Assembly (NCBI RefSeq): GCF_030732065.1
Contig: NZ_JAVBHX010000001.1
Span: 434,001 to 498,000, forward strand
Source of the DNA: Oceanimonas aquatica
GTDB taxonomy: Bacteria; Pseudomonadota; Gammaproteobacteria; Enterobacterales; Aeromonadaceae
DNA: 64,000 bases
Direction of reading: 5' to 3'
The position numbers and the translations under genes were made by a program. Below, in pieces: positions 54,201 through 63,231 of the stretch; the first letter of the stretch is position 1; every line of letters begins with the position of its first letter. The notes under the pieces were generated by a model, which worked only from the letters and a program-made list of their open reading frames with translations, was not told where the DNA came from and did not search any database.

Positions 54201-54842
54201 GAAGGTCTGGCGGCGCAGCCCGAGGAGTTGGCTGCCCAGCTGGCCCGGCGCTGCCAGCTGCGGGGCATGGGAGAGTGGATCTCGCCGCTGGCCGACTGGC
54301 TGCAAGGCCTGCTGGCCACTCCCTTGTTCGAGGGCGGGCCGGCACTGCAGGCACTCACCTGTTTTCAGCCGGAAATGGAGTTCTGGCTGGAGGTCAGCCG
54401 AGTGCGCATTCCCGAACTGGACGCCCTGGTGCGAACCCATGTGCTGCCGGAGCGAGAACGTCCGGCCCTGGCGCCGGGCCGGCTCAACGGCATGCTCAAG
54501 GGTTTTATTGACCTGGTGTTTGAACATGATGGTCGCTACTACGTGGTGGATTACAAGTCGAACTGGCTGGGGCCTGATGACGCCGATTACACTTTCCAGG
54601 CCATGGAAGATCAGATAATACGCCACCGTTACGATCTGCAATACGTGCTTTACGTACTGGCGTTGCATCGCCAGTTGTTGCTGCGCTTGCCCGATTACGA
54701 CTACGACACTCACATGGGCGGGGCTCTTTACCTGTTTGTGCGCCGCCCCGGCGCCGCCTGGCTGGAACGCCCGCCACGGGTGCTGATAGAAACCCTGAAT
54801 GCGCTGTTTTGCGGCGAGCACACCGAGGAGGTTCAGCCATGA
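51234..54842 (+). CDS. recB: Exodeoxyribonuclease V subunit beta (RecB)
   Basis: A 1202-residue UvrD-like helicase-nuclease (E. coli RecB 1180). Walker A ASAGTGKTFT lies at about 21-30, motif II in LIDEFQDTDP, helicase motifs IGDPKQAIYAFRGAD and HKSKGLEYPLVFLPF, and the nuclease motif VVDYKSNWLG (Asp1106, Lys1108). It moves 3'-5' and resects double-strand breaks. It overlaps recC and recD by four bases each. Confidence 0.96.
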   Translation: MSASRPLALTFPLHGSRLIEASAGTGKTFTISALYLRLVLGHGGDQGFTRELLPPEILVVTFTDAATQELRDRIRARLVQAAAVFRGEADGDDLLATLKDDFAPEQWPGCAHRLDIAAQWMDEAAVSTIHGWCQRMLREHAFDSGSLFTQTLQTDHSDLLAEVVRDYWRRQCYPLQGAALDWVMEHWQTPDALLPRLRALLSEPGEDDGELEALLERTLSEREQALADLKAPWPAWADELELLLDKAVADKAVNGRRLQARFYQPWFNKLRAWAGSGEAALDLGTGFTRLTPDGLAEAWKAGVPPSHPALEAMVTLPEQLAALVSPDEPALRHAAAWVRRRFELEKRRRAEMGFDDMLTRLDEALAGENGPRLAEVIRRQFPVALIDEFQDTDPLQYRIFDTIYRVADNSADSGLFMIGDPKQAIYAFRGADIYTYLSARAATEGRHYTLDTNFRSSQPMVSAVNQLFERAEQHAEGAFLFRDGEHNPLPFVSVKAKGRDECWHCEGEPQPALTLWQLEADDDTPFSGGAYIDQMAARCASHMTQLLNQGGAGRAGFAGKDGLTPVQPSDMAVLVRSFREAQAIREALAARGVRSVYLSDKDSVFASPEAADLLHWLRACAEPEQDGRLRAALATATLGLSLNELERLNQDERHWEGRVMQFRDYRRCWQRQGVLPMVHRLLHDFGLPARLLRGTEGERGLTNILHLAELMQQAAASLDGEQALIRHLAECMDGERQAADEQVLRLESDAALVRVVTIHKSKGLEYPLVFLPFICSFRESGARGAAVQLHEGGRKRLVLSPTDEQKGQAERERLGEDLRLLYVAMTRARYACWLGLADIKVGNGKASRLHDSAMGRLLSGGAELAGPLSNWLTPLASEHTALCAAPEVTEAGWIDTTAELSPPVWASPARPAAEHWWIASYSALLSRDDAGRRFDDASPERPEAGKAGDDELERPFVPLRPGETPSLHRFPRGPAAGTFLHGLLELVLNEGLAAQPEELAAQLARRCQLRGMGEWISPLADWLQGLLATPLFEGGPALQALTCFQPEMEFWLEVSRVRIPELDALVRTHVLPERERPALAPGRLNGMLKGFIDLVFEHDGRYYVVDYKSNWLGPDDADYTFQAMEDQIIRHRYDLQYVLYVLALHRQLLLRLPDYDYDTHMGGALYLFVRRPGAAWLERPPRVLIETLNALFCGEHTEEVQP

Positions 54843-56839
54843 TCACCACCGAGACCACCACTGCCGAGCTGCTGGCGCTGCTCGACCGCTGGGTGGAGCT
54901 GGGCTGGCTGCGCCCCCTGGACCGGGCGCTGGCGGGCTTTTTTGCCGAGCAGCAGCCTGACGCCGACGCCCGTGTGCTGCTGGCGGCGGCACTGGCCAGC
55001 CACCAGCTGGGTCATGGCCACGTGTGCCTGGATCTGGCGGCCACCCTGGCCGAGCCCGACTTCGCCCTGTCGTTGCCGCCGGAAGGGGAGGAAGGCCTGG
55101 CCGACGCCTGGCTGCCGTCGCAACAGCTGACGGCACTGACCCTGGCAGGCTGGGCGCAGGCGCTGGCCCACAGTGAGCTGGTGGCGGCGAATGGCGAGCC
55201 GGAACGACCGCTGGTGCTGCATGGTGAGCGTGTGTACCTGCGTCGTTACTGGAGCTACGAACAAGGCGTAGCCCGGGCTCTTGCGGCCCGTATCAGCGAC
55301 GACAGGCCGGTGCCCGGTGATTTGTCCGACTGGCTGGAGCGGCTGTTTCCCGAGCCGCTGGTGCTGGACGGGGAGCGCCAGACCGACTGGCAAAAACTGG
55401 CCTGCGCCCTGGCGGCGAGCAGCGGTTTTACCCTGATCACCGGCGGCCCCGGCACCGGCAAGACCACGACAGTGGTGCGCTTGCTGGCGCTGTTGCAGGG
55501 CACCGCCGAGCAGCCGCTTCGCATTCGGCTGGCAGCGCCCACCGGCAAGGCAGCGGCCCGGCTCACCGAGTCCATCGGTGCCCAGGTGGCTTCGCTGCCG
55601 GTGGACGACAGTGTGCGGGCCCAGATCCCGGCGGAGGTGAGCACGCTGCACCGGCTGCTGGGCAGCCTGCCGGGCAGCCGTCATTTTCGCCATCATGCCG
55701 GCAATCCGCTGCCGCTGGATGTGCTGGTGGTGGATGAAGCCTCGATGATCGATCTGGAAATGATGCACAGCCTGCTGTCGGCGCTGCCGGCCCATGCCCG
55801 GCTGCTGCTGCTGGGCGACAAGGATCAGCTGGCCTCGGTGGAAGCGGGGGCGTTGTTGGGGGATTTATGCCGTCATGCCGAGCAGGGCTTGTATCAGCCC
55901 GAACGCCTGGCCTGGCTCGAGCAGGTCAGCGGCGAGCGGCTGGTACACCCGTCCCTGGTGGCCGGTGAGCCGGGCCGCCACGGCCTGGCCCAGCGCATTC
56001 TGATGCTGCGTTATTCCCGCCGTTTTGCCGGCGGCTCCGGCATCGGCCGGCTGGCAGAGGCGGTTAACCGCCAGCAGCCGGGACTGGCCCGGGAGCAACT
56101 GGGCGGACGGGCCGAGGTGGCGGCGGTGCGGCTGAAGGGAGAGCAGGATGCGGCGCTCAACCGACTGCTGCACGGCGGGCGGGGGGAGGCCGTGGGTTAC
56201 GGCCATTATCTGGTGCAACTGCGTGATGCTCGGCCCGCTGCCGGCACCGCCTTTGACGATCCGGCCTGGAGTGACTGGGCCAAGGGCATACTCACCGCCT
56301 TTGATGAATTCCGGTTGTTGTGCGCGGTGCGCCGGGGCCCCTGGGGGGTGGAAGGGCTCAATATCCGTATCGCCGGCCTGCTGCACCGGCGCGGTTTGCT
56401 GGAAGCCCAGGAAGGCTGGTACGAGGGCCGGCCGGTGCTGGTGACCCGCAACGATTACAGTCTGGGGCTGATGAACGGGGATATCGGTATTGCCTTGCGC
56501 CTGCCCGAGGAAGACGGCCGTTTGGTACTGCGGGTGGCCTTTCCCCGCAACGACGGCAGCGGTGAGCTGCGCTTTGTGCTGCCCAGTCGGCTGGGGGAAG
56601 TGGAAACCGTGTTTGCCATGACGGTGCACAAGTCCCAGGGCTCGGAGTTTGCCCATACCGCCATGATCCTGCCGGAGGCGTTGAACCCGGTGCTGACCAA
56701 GGAGCTGCTGTACACCGGCATTACCCGGGCCCGGCACTGGTTTACCCTGCTGGAGCCGAGAAAGGGCGTGTTTGAGCAGGCCATCGCGCGCCGGGTGGAG
56801 CGGCGCAGCGGCCTGCTGGAAAGCCTGTCGCAGGAATAA
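54839..56839 (+). CDS. recD: Exodeoxyribonuclease V subunit alpha (RecD)
   Basis: A 666-residue SF1B 5'-3' helicase (E. coli RecD 608). Walker A GGPGTGKT lies at 202-209, motif II in VVDEASMIDLEM, LLLLGDKDQLASVEAGALLG, and the C-terminal motif VHKSQGSEFAHT. The extra length relative to E. coli is spread between the ATPase motifs. It overlaps recB by four bases and ends eight bases before the convergent ABC transporter gene, with no visible terminator. Confidence 0.95.
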   Translation: MITTETTTAELLALLDRWVELGWLRPLDRALAGFFAEQQPDADARVLLAAALASHQLGHGHVCLDLAATLAEPDFALSLPPEGEEGLADAWLPSQQLTALTLAGWAQALAHSELVAANGEPERPLVLHGERVYLRRYWSYEQGVARALAARISDDRPVPGDLSDWLERLFPEPLVLDGERQTDWQKLACALAASSGFTLITGGPGTGKTTTVVRLLALLQGTAEQPLRIRLAAPTGKAAARLTESIGAQVASLPVDDSVRAQIPAEVSTLHRLLGSLPGSRHFRHHAGNPLPLDVLVVDEASMIDLEMMHSLLSALPAHARLLLLGDKDQLASVEAGALLGDLCRHAEQGLYQPERLAWLEQVSGERLVHPSLVAGEPGRHGLAQRILMLRYSRRFAGGSGIGRLAEAVNRQQPGLAREQLGGRAEVAAVRLKGEQDAALNRLLHGGRGEAVGYGHYLVQLRDARPAAGTAFDDPAWSDWAKGILTAFDEFRLLCAVRRGPWGVEGLNIRIAGLLHRRGLLEAQEGWYEGRPVLVTRNDYSLGLMNGDIGIALRLPEEDGRLVLRVAFPRNDGSGELRFVLPSRLGEVETVFAMTVHKSQGSEFAHTAMILPEALNPVLTKELLYTGITRARHWFTLLEPRKGVFEQAIARRVERRSGLLESLSQE

Positions 56840-56846
56840 GGAGACG

Positions 56847-58685
56847 TCAGGACTGTGGCGTGTCGGCCAGAAAGCCACCGGTCTGGTGTTGCCACAGCTG
56901 GGCGTAGATGCCGTTTTTGGCGAGCAGTTCCTGATGGGAGCCCTGCTCAACGATGCGGCCCTTGTCGATGACCACCAGACGGTCCATGGCGGCGATGGTG
57001 GAGAGCCGGTGGGCGATGGCAATGACCGTTTTGCCCTCCATCAGCTCATACAGGCTTTCCTGAATGGCGGCTTCCACTTCGGAGTCCAGCGCCGAGGTGG
57101 CTTCGTCCAGCACCAGAATGGGGGCGTCCTTGAGCAGCACCCGGGCAATGCCAATGCGCTGGCGCTGGCCGCCCGAGAGCTTGATGCCGCGCTCGCCCAC
57201 CTGGGCGTCGTAACCCTGGTGGCCGTCCTTGTCTTCCAGGCGTTGAATAAAGTCATGGGCGTGGGCCTGCTGGCTGGCAGCCATCATGTCTTCTTCGGTG
57301 GCGTCCGGTTTGCCGTAGAGAATGTTTTCCCGAATGGAGCGGTGCAGCAGGGAGGTATCCTGGGTCACCATGCCAATCTGGCCCCGCAGGGAGTGTTGCG
57401 TCACTGTGGTAATGTCCTGGCCGTCGATGGTGATGTGGCCGGTTTCCAGCTCATGCAGGCGCAGCAGCAGGTTGACCAGGGTAGACTTGCCCGCGCCGGA
57501 CCGGCCCACCAGGCCCACTTTCTCCCCCGGTTTGATATCCAGATTAAACTGCTCGATCACCGGCTCATCACGGCCATAGTGAAAGGTGACGTCCTCAAAG
57601 CGAATGGCGCCCAGACTGACGGTCAGTTCAGTGGCATTGGCCTTGTCTTCAATGGCCACGGAGCGGGACAGGGTGTTCATGCCGTCGATTACGGTGCCGA
57701 TGTTTTCGAACAGGGCGCCAATCTCCCACATGATCCACTTGGACATGCCCTGCAGCCGCAGGGCGATGCTGATGGCCACGGCGATCACGCCAACGGTGAC
57801 GGTGGCATTCATCCACAGGCCCACCGACAGGGCGGTAATGGTGAACAGCAACAGGTAGTTGATGGCATCCACACTCAGCACAAAGCAGGTGGCCAGGCGC
57901 ATCTGGCCGTACACAGTGGTGAGAAAGGCCCGCATGCCCTGTTTGGCGTAACGGGTTTCCGCATCGGCGTGGGCGAACAGCTTGACCGTGGTGATATTGG
58001 AGTAGCTGTCGACAATGCGCCCGGTCATCATGGAGCGGGCGTCGGCCTGGGCGGTGGCGATGCGCTTCATGCGCGGTACAAAGTAACACTGAATGCCCAC
58101 GTACAGCAGCAGCCAGAGCAGAATGGGCAGCATCAGGGCAAGATCCGAGTGGCCCATCATTACCAGCATGGCGATCAGGTACACGGTCACATACACCAGC
58201 ACATCCAGCAGCTTCATCACGGTTTCCCGTACCGCCAGCGCCGTTTGCATTACCTTGGTGGCAATGCGGCCGGCAAACTCGTCCTGATAGAAGCTCATGC
58301 TCTGGTTCAGCAGGTAGCGGTGGGCCAGCCAGCGAATGGACATGGGATAATTACCCAGCAGCGACTGGTGCATCAGCATGGCGTGGCTGAAGGCCAGCAC
58401 CGGAAAGATCAGCAGCACCAGCACGCCCATGAAAATAAGAGTATTGCGCTCTTCTGCCCAGAAGGTAGCGGGGGTATGGCTGGCCAGCAGATCCACCAGC
58501 CGGCCCATAAAACCCAGCAGGGAAACTTCGACAATGGCCACCAGGGCACTGAGCAGCGCCATGGCCACCAGGGGCCATTCAAAGCCTTGAGTGTAATGGC
58601 GACAAAAGGCATACAGCCCCTTGGGGGGCTGACCGGGCGCTTCTTCGGGAAAGGGCCTGGTCAGGCTTTCAAACAGTTTGAACAT
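56847..58685 (-). CDS. ABC exporter, fused permease and ATPase
   Basis: A 612-residue half-transporter. Six membrane helices lie between about 40 and 330. The ATPase domain (about 360-600) has Walker A GRSGAGKST, the Q-loop VTQDTSLLH, signature LSGGQRQR, Walker B ILVLDEATSALD and the H-loop IAHRLST. It should work as a homodimer exporting lipids, peptides or drugs; the substrate is unknown. It lies 20 bases downstream of the CBS-PAS-GGDEF-EAL gene and is probably cotranscribed with it. Confidence 0.9.
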   Translation of the reverse strand: MFKLFESLTRPFPEEAPGQPPKGLYAFCRHYTQGFEWPLVAMALLSALVAIVEVSLLGFMGRLVDLLASHTPATFWAEERNTLIFMGVLVLLIFPVLAFSHAMLMHQSLLGNYPMSIRWLAHRYLLNQSMSFYQDEFAGRIATKVMQTALAVRETVMKLLDVLVYVTVYLIAMLVMMGHSDLALMLPILLWLLLYVGIQCYFVPRMKRIATAQADARSMMTGRIVDSYSNITTVKLFAHADAETRYAKQGMRAFLTTVYGQMRLATCFVLSVDAINYLLLFTITALSVGLWMNATVTVGVIAVAISIALRLQGMSKWIMWEIGALFENIGTVIDGMNTLSRSVAIEDKANATELTVSLGAIRFEDVTFHYGRDEPVIEQFNLDIKPGEKVGLVGRSGAGKSTLVNLLLRLHELETGHITIDGQDITTVTQHSLRGQIGMVTQDTSLLHRSIRENILYGKPDATEEDMMAASQQAHAHDFIQRLEDKDGHQGYDAQVGERGIKLSGGQRQRIGIARVLLKDAPILVLDEATSALDSEVEAAIQESLYELMEGKTVIAIAHRLSTIAAMDRLVVIDKGRIVEQGSHQELLAKNGIYAQLWQHQTGGFLADTPQS

Positions 58686-58705
58686 CGGTTTTCCGGTAGG
58701 GATGG

Positions 58706-61231
58706 TTAACCCTCACACCTTACCGTGTTCAGCCATTGTTCGGCAAAGTCGTCTGCGGGGACCGGCCGGCCGGTAAGGTAGCCCTGTATCAGGTCGACCG
58801 GGTAGCGGTCGAGGGCCTGCATCTGCTCCTCGGTTTCCACCCCTTCTGCCACCACCTTGAACTCCAGCTCCCGGGCCAGACCGGTAACGGCCGCCAGAAT
58901 GGCGTTGCTGCTGCGGGACTCGCCCAGGCGCTGAATAAAGCTGCGGTCGATCTTCAGGCTGTTGACCGGCAGGTCCTGCAGATAGCTGAGGGATGAATAA
59001 CCGGTGCCGAAGTCGTCGATGGCGATGGCGCAGCCCAGCTCGCGCAGTCCATAGAGCAGGGGAATGGCCTGCTGCTGCTTGTCGAGCAGCACGCTTTCGG
59101 TGAGCTCAATGCCAATCAGCCCGGCCGGCAGCCGGTGCTCGGCCAGCAGCAGGCGAAACTGCACCAGCAGGTTGTGCTGCCAGAACTGCTGGGCCGACAG
59201 GTTAACCGAGACCGGCACCGGCATCATCCCCATATCCATCCAGCGTCGTTGCTGGGCGGCGACCTGGTGCAGCAGCGTCATGCCCAGCGGCACCATCAGA
59301 CCGGCGCGCTCGGCCAGGGGAATAAACTCCGCCGGAGACACCTGGCCGAATTCGGGATGGTGCCAACGGGCCAGGGCCTCGGCCCCGGCCAGGCTGCGGC
59401 CGGCCCGGCTCACCTGGGGCTGATAGTGCACACTCAGGCCCTCGCCGGTTTCCACCGCATAGCGCAGGGCGGTTTCCATGGCCAGCAGCTGGTGCTGCTG
59501 GCGGTTCATGTTGCGGCTGAACAGCCGGTAATCATTGCGCCCTTCCTGCTTGACCTGGTACATGGCGGCGTCGGCGTGGTGCAGCAGCTCTTCGGCGCTA
59601 TTGGCATCGTCCGGATACAGACTGATGCCCAGGCTGCAGCCAATGCGAAAGGGCTGTTCGTGAATATTAAAGGGCTCGGCAATGGCGTCGATCAGGCGCC
59701 GGGCCACCCGGCTGGCCTCATCGGTCTCGTTCAGCTCGGGCAACAGCACGATAAATTCGTCGCCGCCCAGCCGTGCCAGAGTGTCGTCTTCCCGCAGCCG
59801 GGCCCGAATGCGGCGGGAAACATCCAGCAGCAATTCGTCGCCGGCGGCGTGGCCCAGAGTGTCGTTGACCTGTTTGAAATGGTCGAGATCGAGAAAGATC
59901 ACCGCCAGGTGCTGTTTGCTGCGGTTGGCGTGACGTATGGCCAGCTCCAGCCGGTCTTCCAGCAGCCGCCGGTTGGGCAGGCCGGTGAGGGGATCGTAAT
60001 AGGCCAGCCGGCGAACCTTGTCTTCGTTTTCACGAATATGGGTGATGTCGGTAAACAGGGCGGCAAAGTGGGTGATATTGCCGTTATCGTCCTGAATGGC
60101 GGTAATGGTCAGCAGCTCGAGATAGAGCTGGCCACTTTTGCGCCGGTTCCAGATTTCACCGCGCCAGTAACCCTGTTCGTGCAGGGTTTTCCACATGGAC
60201 TGGTAAAAGGCGGCATCGTGCCGGCCTGACGACAGCATGGCTGGCGTGCGGCCAATAACTTCCTCGGCGCTGTAGCCGGTGGTATGGGTAAAGGACGGGT
60301 TAACGAACACGATGCGGTTGTCGGCATCGGTGACCACTATGCTTTCCAGCGACGCCTCAATGACCCGCTCGGCCAGTTGCAGGTTCAGGCGGGAGCTGTG
60401 CAGCGCCTGATCCCGTTGCGCCAGTGCCTGTTGCAGCTGCTCCAGGTAGCGGTGCTCCACGCCGTTGATGATTTCACGAAAGCCCACCAAACCCACCACC
60501 TTGTTGCCTTGCCTGACCACCAGATGGCGCACCCGGTTGTCGATCAGCAGATCCCGGGCATGCAACAGGCTATCGTCGGGACTGACCGACAGCAGCGGCC
60601 GGCTGGCCAGTTCACCAATGGGGGTGTTGCCCGGGTGACGGGCGATGCAGCGCACCATGTCGCGCTCGGTGATAATGCCCAGCTGCACCGGAGAGCAGCT
60701 GACCACAGCCGCATCCTGGTTATGGCTGAGCAGCTCGGTGGCGGCCCTGGCCAGGGACAGGGTGCCCGGCAGCACCAGGGGGGAGGCGTTCATGGCCTCC
60801 TTGATGCGGCGCAGACTGAGATAGGGCTCCAGTCCCTGTTTCAGCGCCATGTCGGTTTGCGACACCATGCCGATGGGCAGGCCGTCGTCATCCACCACCA
60901 GCAGGTGCCGGCACTGATGCTGGCGAAACCATTGCTCGGCCTCGGACACCGGCGTGTGCCGTGGCAGGCTGTTGACCGGCTGACTCATGACTCGGCGAAT
61001 GGGCAAATCCAGGTTGTCCGGGCGGGTCAGATCCAGCCGCAGGCTGTCTCGCTCGGTCCATATCCCCACGGCCTGGTGGTTGTCCATGACCAGAATGGAG
61101 CTGCAGCGGCGGGACGCCATGCGCTCGGTAGCTTCCCGAAGGGGCGTATCGGGAGTGCAGGTCAGCAGCCCGGTGTGCATCAGGCGTTCAATGGCGATAT
61201 CGGCGGACTTGGCGTGGGTCACGGTGCTCAA
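58706..61231 (-). CDS. CBSx4-PAS-GGDEF-EAL cyclic-di-GMP protein
   Basis: A protein of about 841 residues with no membrane segments. In order: two CBS pairs (about 10-255), a PAS domain with PAC (about 275-395), a diguanylate cyclase domain (about 410-575) with an intact RLGGDEF motif, and a phosphodiesterase domain (about 590-835) with intact GAEALARW, ELTESVL and DDFGTGYSSL. Both catalytic sites look competent. CBS pairs usually bind adenine nucleotides, so the protein may couple energy state to cyclic-di-GMP. The start is uncertain: TTG at 61231 or GTG at 61222, with no clear ribosome site. Confidence 0.88.
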   Translation of the reverse strand: MSTVTHAKSADIAIERLMHTGLLTCTPDTPLREATERMASRRCSSILVMDNHQAVGIWTERDSLRLDLTRPDNLDLPIRRVMSQPVNSLPRHTPVSEAEQWFRQHQCRHLLVVDDDGLPIGMVSQTDMALKQGLEPYLSLRRIKEAMNASPLVLPGTLSLARAATELLSHNQDAAVVSCSPVQLGIITERDMVRCIARHPGNTPIGELASRPLLSVSPDDSLLHARDLLIDNRVRHLVVRQGNKVVGLVGFREIINGVEHRYLEQLQQALAQRDQALHSSRLNLQLAERVIEASLESIVVTDADNRIVFVNPSFTHTTGYSAEEVIGRTPAMLSSGRHDAAFYQSMWKTLHEQGYWRGEIWNRRKSGQLYLELLTITAIQDDNGNITHFAALFTDITHIRENEDKVRRLAYYDPLTGLPNRRLLEDRLELAIRHANRSKQHLAVIFLDLDHFKQVNDTLGHAAGDELLLDVSRRIRARLREDDTLARLGGDEFIVLLPELNETDEASRVARRLIDAIAEPFNIHEQPFRIGCSLGISLYPDDANSAEELLHHADAAMYQVKQEGRNDYRLFSRNMNRQQHQLLAMETALRYAVETGEGLSVHYQPQVSRAGRSLAGAEALARWHHPEFGQVSPAEFIPLAERAGLMVPLGMTLLHQVAAQQRRWMDMGMMPVPVSVNLSAQQFWQHNLLVQFRLLLAEHRLPAGLIGIELTESVLLDKQQQAIPLLYGLRELGCAIAIDDFGTGYSSLSYLQDLPVNSLKIDRSFIQRLGESRSSNAILAAVTGLARELEFKVVAEGVETEEQMQALDRYPVDLIQGYLTGRPVPADDFAEQWLNTVRCEG

Positions 61232-61247
61232 AACTGGTGGTTATTGT

Positions 61248-61272
61248 AACCCCCTACCTTATATGGGGGGTT
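61248..61272. repeat. Hairpin between the ABC1-kinase gene and the GGDEF-EAL gene
   Basis: GTAACCCCCT and a matching AGGGGGGTTA-like arm around ACCTTATAT. Read leftward, its GGTAGGGGG lies about 18 bases before the putative TTG start at 61231. It could be a weak terminator or a translational control structure. Confidence 0.45.
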
Positions 61273-61301
61273 AGGCCTTGGCAATTGTGCGGGTTTGTTT
61301 T

Positions 61302-62609
61302 TTACAGCCAGGGCTGTAATTGTTTGCGTACATTTACCCGTGCTCCCAGCCGTGCTGCCAGCAGGTAGAGACCGCCGATCTTGCGATGCAGAAACAAGGC
61401 ATCGGCGGGCGGGCTGTGCCAGTAGTCCTGACGCATGCTGAGTGCGGTGCCGGCCTCGCGCAGACGTTGGGCCAGGGTGCTGTTGCCAAAGTCAAAGGGC
61501 GCATCCCGTTGCAGCGGCTCACAGGCCAGCCGGACCATGCCGATCACCGCCTGTTTCTGGGCCGGCAAAATGTGCTGGCTGAAAAAACCGATGTCGGTCA
61601 GGGCCTGCTCCATGGCGGGCTCATTATCGGCGAGGGCGGCGGCAAACAGCCGGCGGTAACCCTGAGCAAAGCCGGGGGCGTATTCCCGGGTGGCGCCGAA
61701 GTCGAGCAGTACCAGTCGTTCATCCTGATACAGAAAGTTGGCGAAGTTGGGATCGGTCTGCACCAGGTTGAACTCAAACAGTTCACGAAACAGCAGCTCG
61801 AACAGTAACGCCAGCAGGTGGTTGCGCCGCGCTTCCGGTTGCTCCGCCAGGCCTTCTATGGGCTGGCCTTCCACAAAGCTCATGGCCAGCAACCGGGAGG
61901 TGCTGATGTCACTGCGGTTTTGCGGCAGTACAAAACGGTCGTCATTGGCCAGCAAGGCATTAAAGCGACCGAGTTGGCGGGCTTCCAGCTCGTAGTCGGC
62001 TTCGGCATGCAGTTGCTGCTTGGCCTCAGCCAGCAGGCTCTGATAGTCGACCCCGGCAGGCACCAGGCCGCTTAGTTTGAGCAGACTGGCGACGTTGTCC
62101 ACATCACTGTTGATGCTGTCGGCAATGCCCGGATACTGAATTTTGACCGCCAGCGGCTCGCCGTCGTCGGCCCAGGCTTTATGCACCTGGCCGATGGAGG
62201 CGGCGGCCAGCGGGCGAAACTCAAAGTGGGCGAAGTGACGCTGCCAGTCGGTACCGAGTTCCTGTTTCAGCACGGCGCTGAGCTGGGCGGCGGGCATGGG
62301 GCTGCCTTCGGCCCGCAGCCGGGCCAGGATCTCGGCCAGCTCCGGTGGCAGCAGATCGCCGGCATCCATCGATAATAGCTGGCCCACCTTCATGGCCGCG
62401 CCTCGCAGCCGGGCCAGCTGATCGCCCACTCGCCGGGCGTTGGCGGGGGTCAGCAGCAGTTCCCGGGCGCGGGGGCGCTCGCCCTGGGCCAGGCGGCGGG
62501 CGCCTTCGCCCAGCATGCCGCCGGCCACTCGAGTGGCCAGTGAGGCAAGATGCCCCATGCGGGCCAGCCGGTGACCCGGTACTTTAGTACCCTTGTCGTC
62601 GTGGCTCAT
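61302..62609 (-). CDS. ABC1/UbiB-family atypical kinase
   Basis: A 435-residue protein of the ABC1 (AarF/UbiB/COQ8) family. The family KxGQ motif is seen as AMKVGQLLSMD, the Ala-rich loop as PLAAASIGQVHKA, the ATP lysine as LAVKIQYPG, the catalytic region as QTDPNFANFLY and the metal motif as LLDFGATREY. Such kinases support ubiquinone synthesis or lipid homeostasis. It lacks the C-terminal membrane helices of UbiB and the ubi operon context, so it is a stand-alone paralogue. Confidence 0.88.
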   Translation of the reverse strand: MSHDDKGTKVPGHRLARMGHLASLATRVAGGMLGEGARRLAQGERPRARELLLTPANARRVGDQLARLRGAAMKVGQLLSMDAGDLLPPELAEILARLRAEGSPMPAAQLSAVLKQELGTDWQRHFAHFEFRPLAAASIGQVHKAWADDGEPLAVKIQYPGIADSINSDVDNVASLLKLSGLVPAGVDYQSLLAEAKQQLHAEADYELEARQLGRFNALLANDDRFVLPQNRSDISTSRLLAMSFVEGQPIEGLAEQPEARRNHLLALLFELLFRELFEFNLVQTDPNFANFLYQDERLVLLDFGATREYAPGFAQGYRRLFAAALADNEPAMEQALTDIGFFSQHILPAQKQAVIGMVRLACEPLQRDAPFDFGNSTLAQRLREAGTALSMRQDYWHSPPADALFLHRKIGGLYLLAARLGARVNVRKQLQPWL

Positions 62610-62702
62610 GGTGTCTCCTTTTTATGGTGCCCACACAGACCGTTGAAAAGCCATTTATATTCAAGAGAAGGGCATGATGGGAGCAAAAGGGAGAAAGGCA
62701 CC

Positions 62703-63176
62703 GTGAGCAGGGGAGTGGGCTGGCTGTTGTTGTGGTTACCGCTGGCCGGTTGTGCCGGCCAGCAGGAGCGGGCCCTGGCCCGGCTGGAGCATATTGCCGG
62801 GGAAGTCATGAGCGCGCCCTGTGCGGCGCCTGAATATGGCTACCGGCAGGTGAAAAACCCGCACGTGCCGGGGCTGATTGACGAGATAGAAACCCTGCGC
62901 TGCCCGGGGCTGGAGGCCCAGACATATTTGTCCCGTGAAAGCGCCCGTCCCGATGGCATGCCGATTTATCTGCGCATGAGCGGGCCCCATGCCGGCTTGC
63001 CCGCTTTTTTGCAGCCGGGCAGCCCGGGTGCGGGGCTTGCCGAGCAACTGGGCCCGCCCGCCGAGCGCAGTGCGGCGCGTTGGCGTTACGGCTCGGCAGA
63101 GACCACGGAAACGGTGGTGATTGAGTGGCAGGGTGGTGTGATTCGACAGCTGCGCTGGGAGTGGTATTTTGACTGA
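62703..63176 (+). CDS. Predicted lipoprotein of unknown function
   Basis: About 157 residues. It starts with a GTG at 62703 (GGGAGAAAGG upstream) and a lipoprotein signal WLLLWLPLAGC with the lipobox cysteine at residue 17. The mature part contains two further cysteines (SAPCAAP and LRCPGLE) that may form a disulfide, and ends with beta-rich EWQGGVIRQLRWEWYFD. I do not recognise the family. Starting further upstream would spoil the lipoprotein signal, so the GTG is preferred. Confidence 0.7.
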   Translation: MSRGVGWLLLWLPLAGCAGQQERALARLEHIAGEVMSAPCAAPEYGYRQVKNPHVPGLIDEIETLRCPGLEAQTYLSRESARPDGMPIYLRMSGPHAGLPAFLQPGSPGAGLAEQLGPPAERSAARWRYGSAETTETVVIEWQGGVIRQLRWEWYFD

Positions 63177-63186
63177 GGAACCCGAC

Positions 63187-63207
63187 AGGGCGCCTGAATG
63201 GCGCCCT
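63187..63207. terminator. Hairpin between the lipoprotein and the small basic protein gene
   Basis: AGGGCGCC, TGAAT loop, GGCGCCCT, with only a TT following. It lies between two convergent genes and is probably a weak bidirectional terminator. Confidence 0.55.
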
Positions 63208-63231
63208 TGGTAGTGAGGCGTCAGGGCGGGA

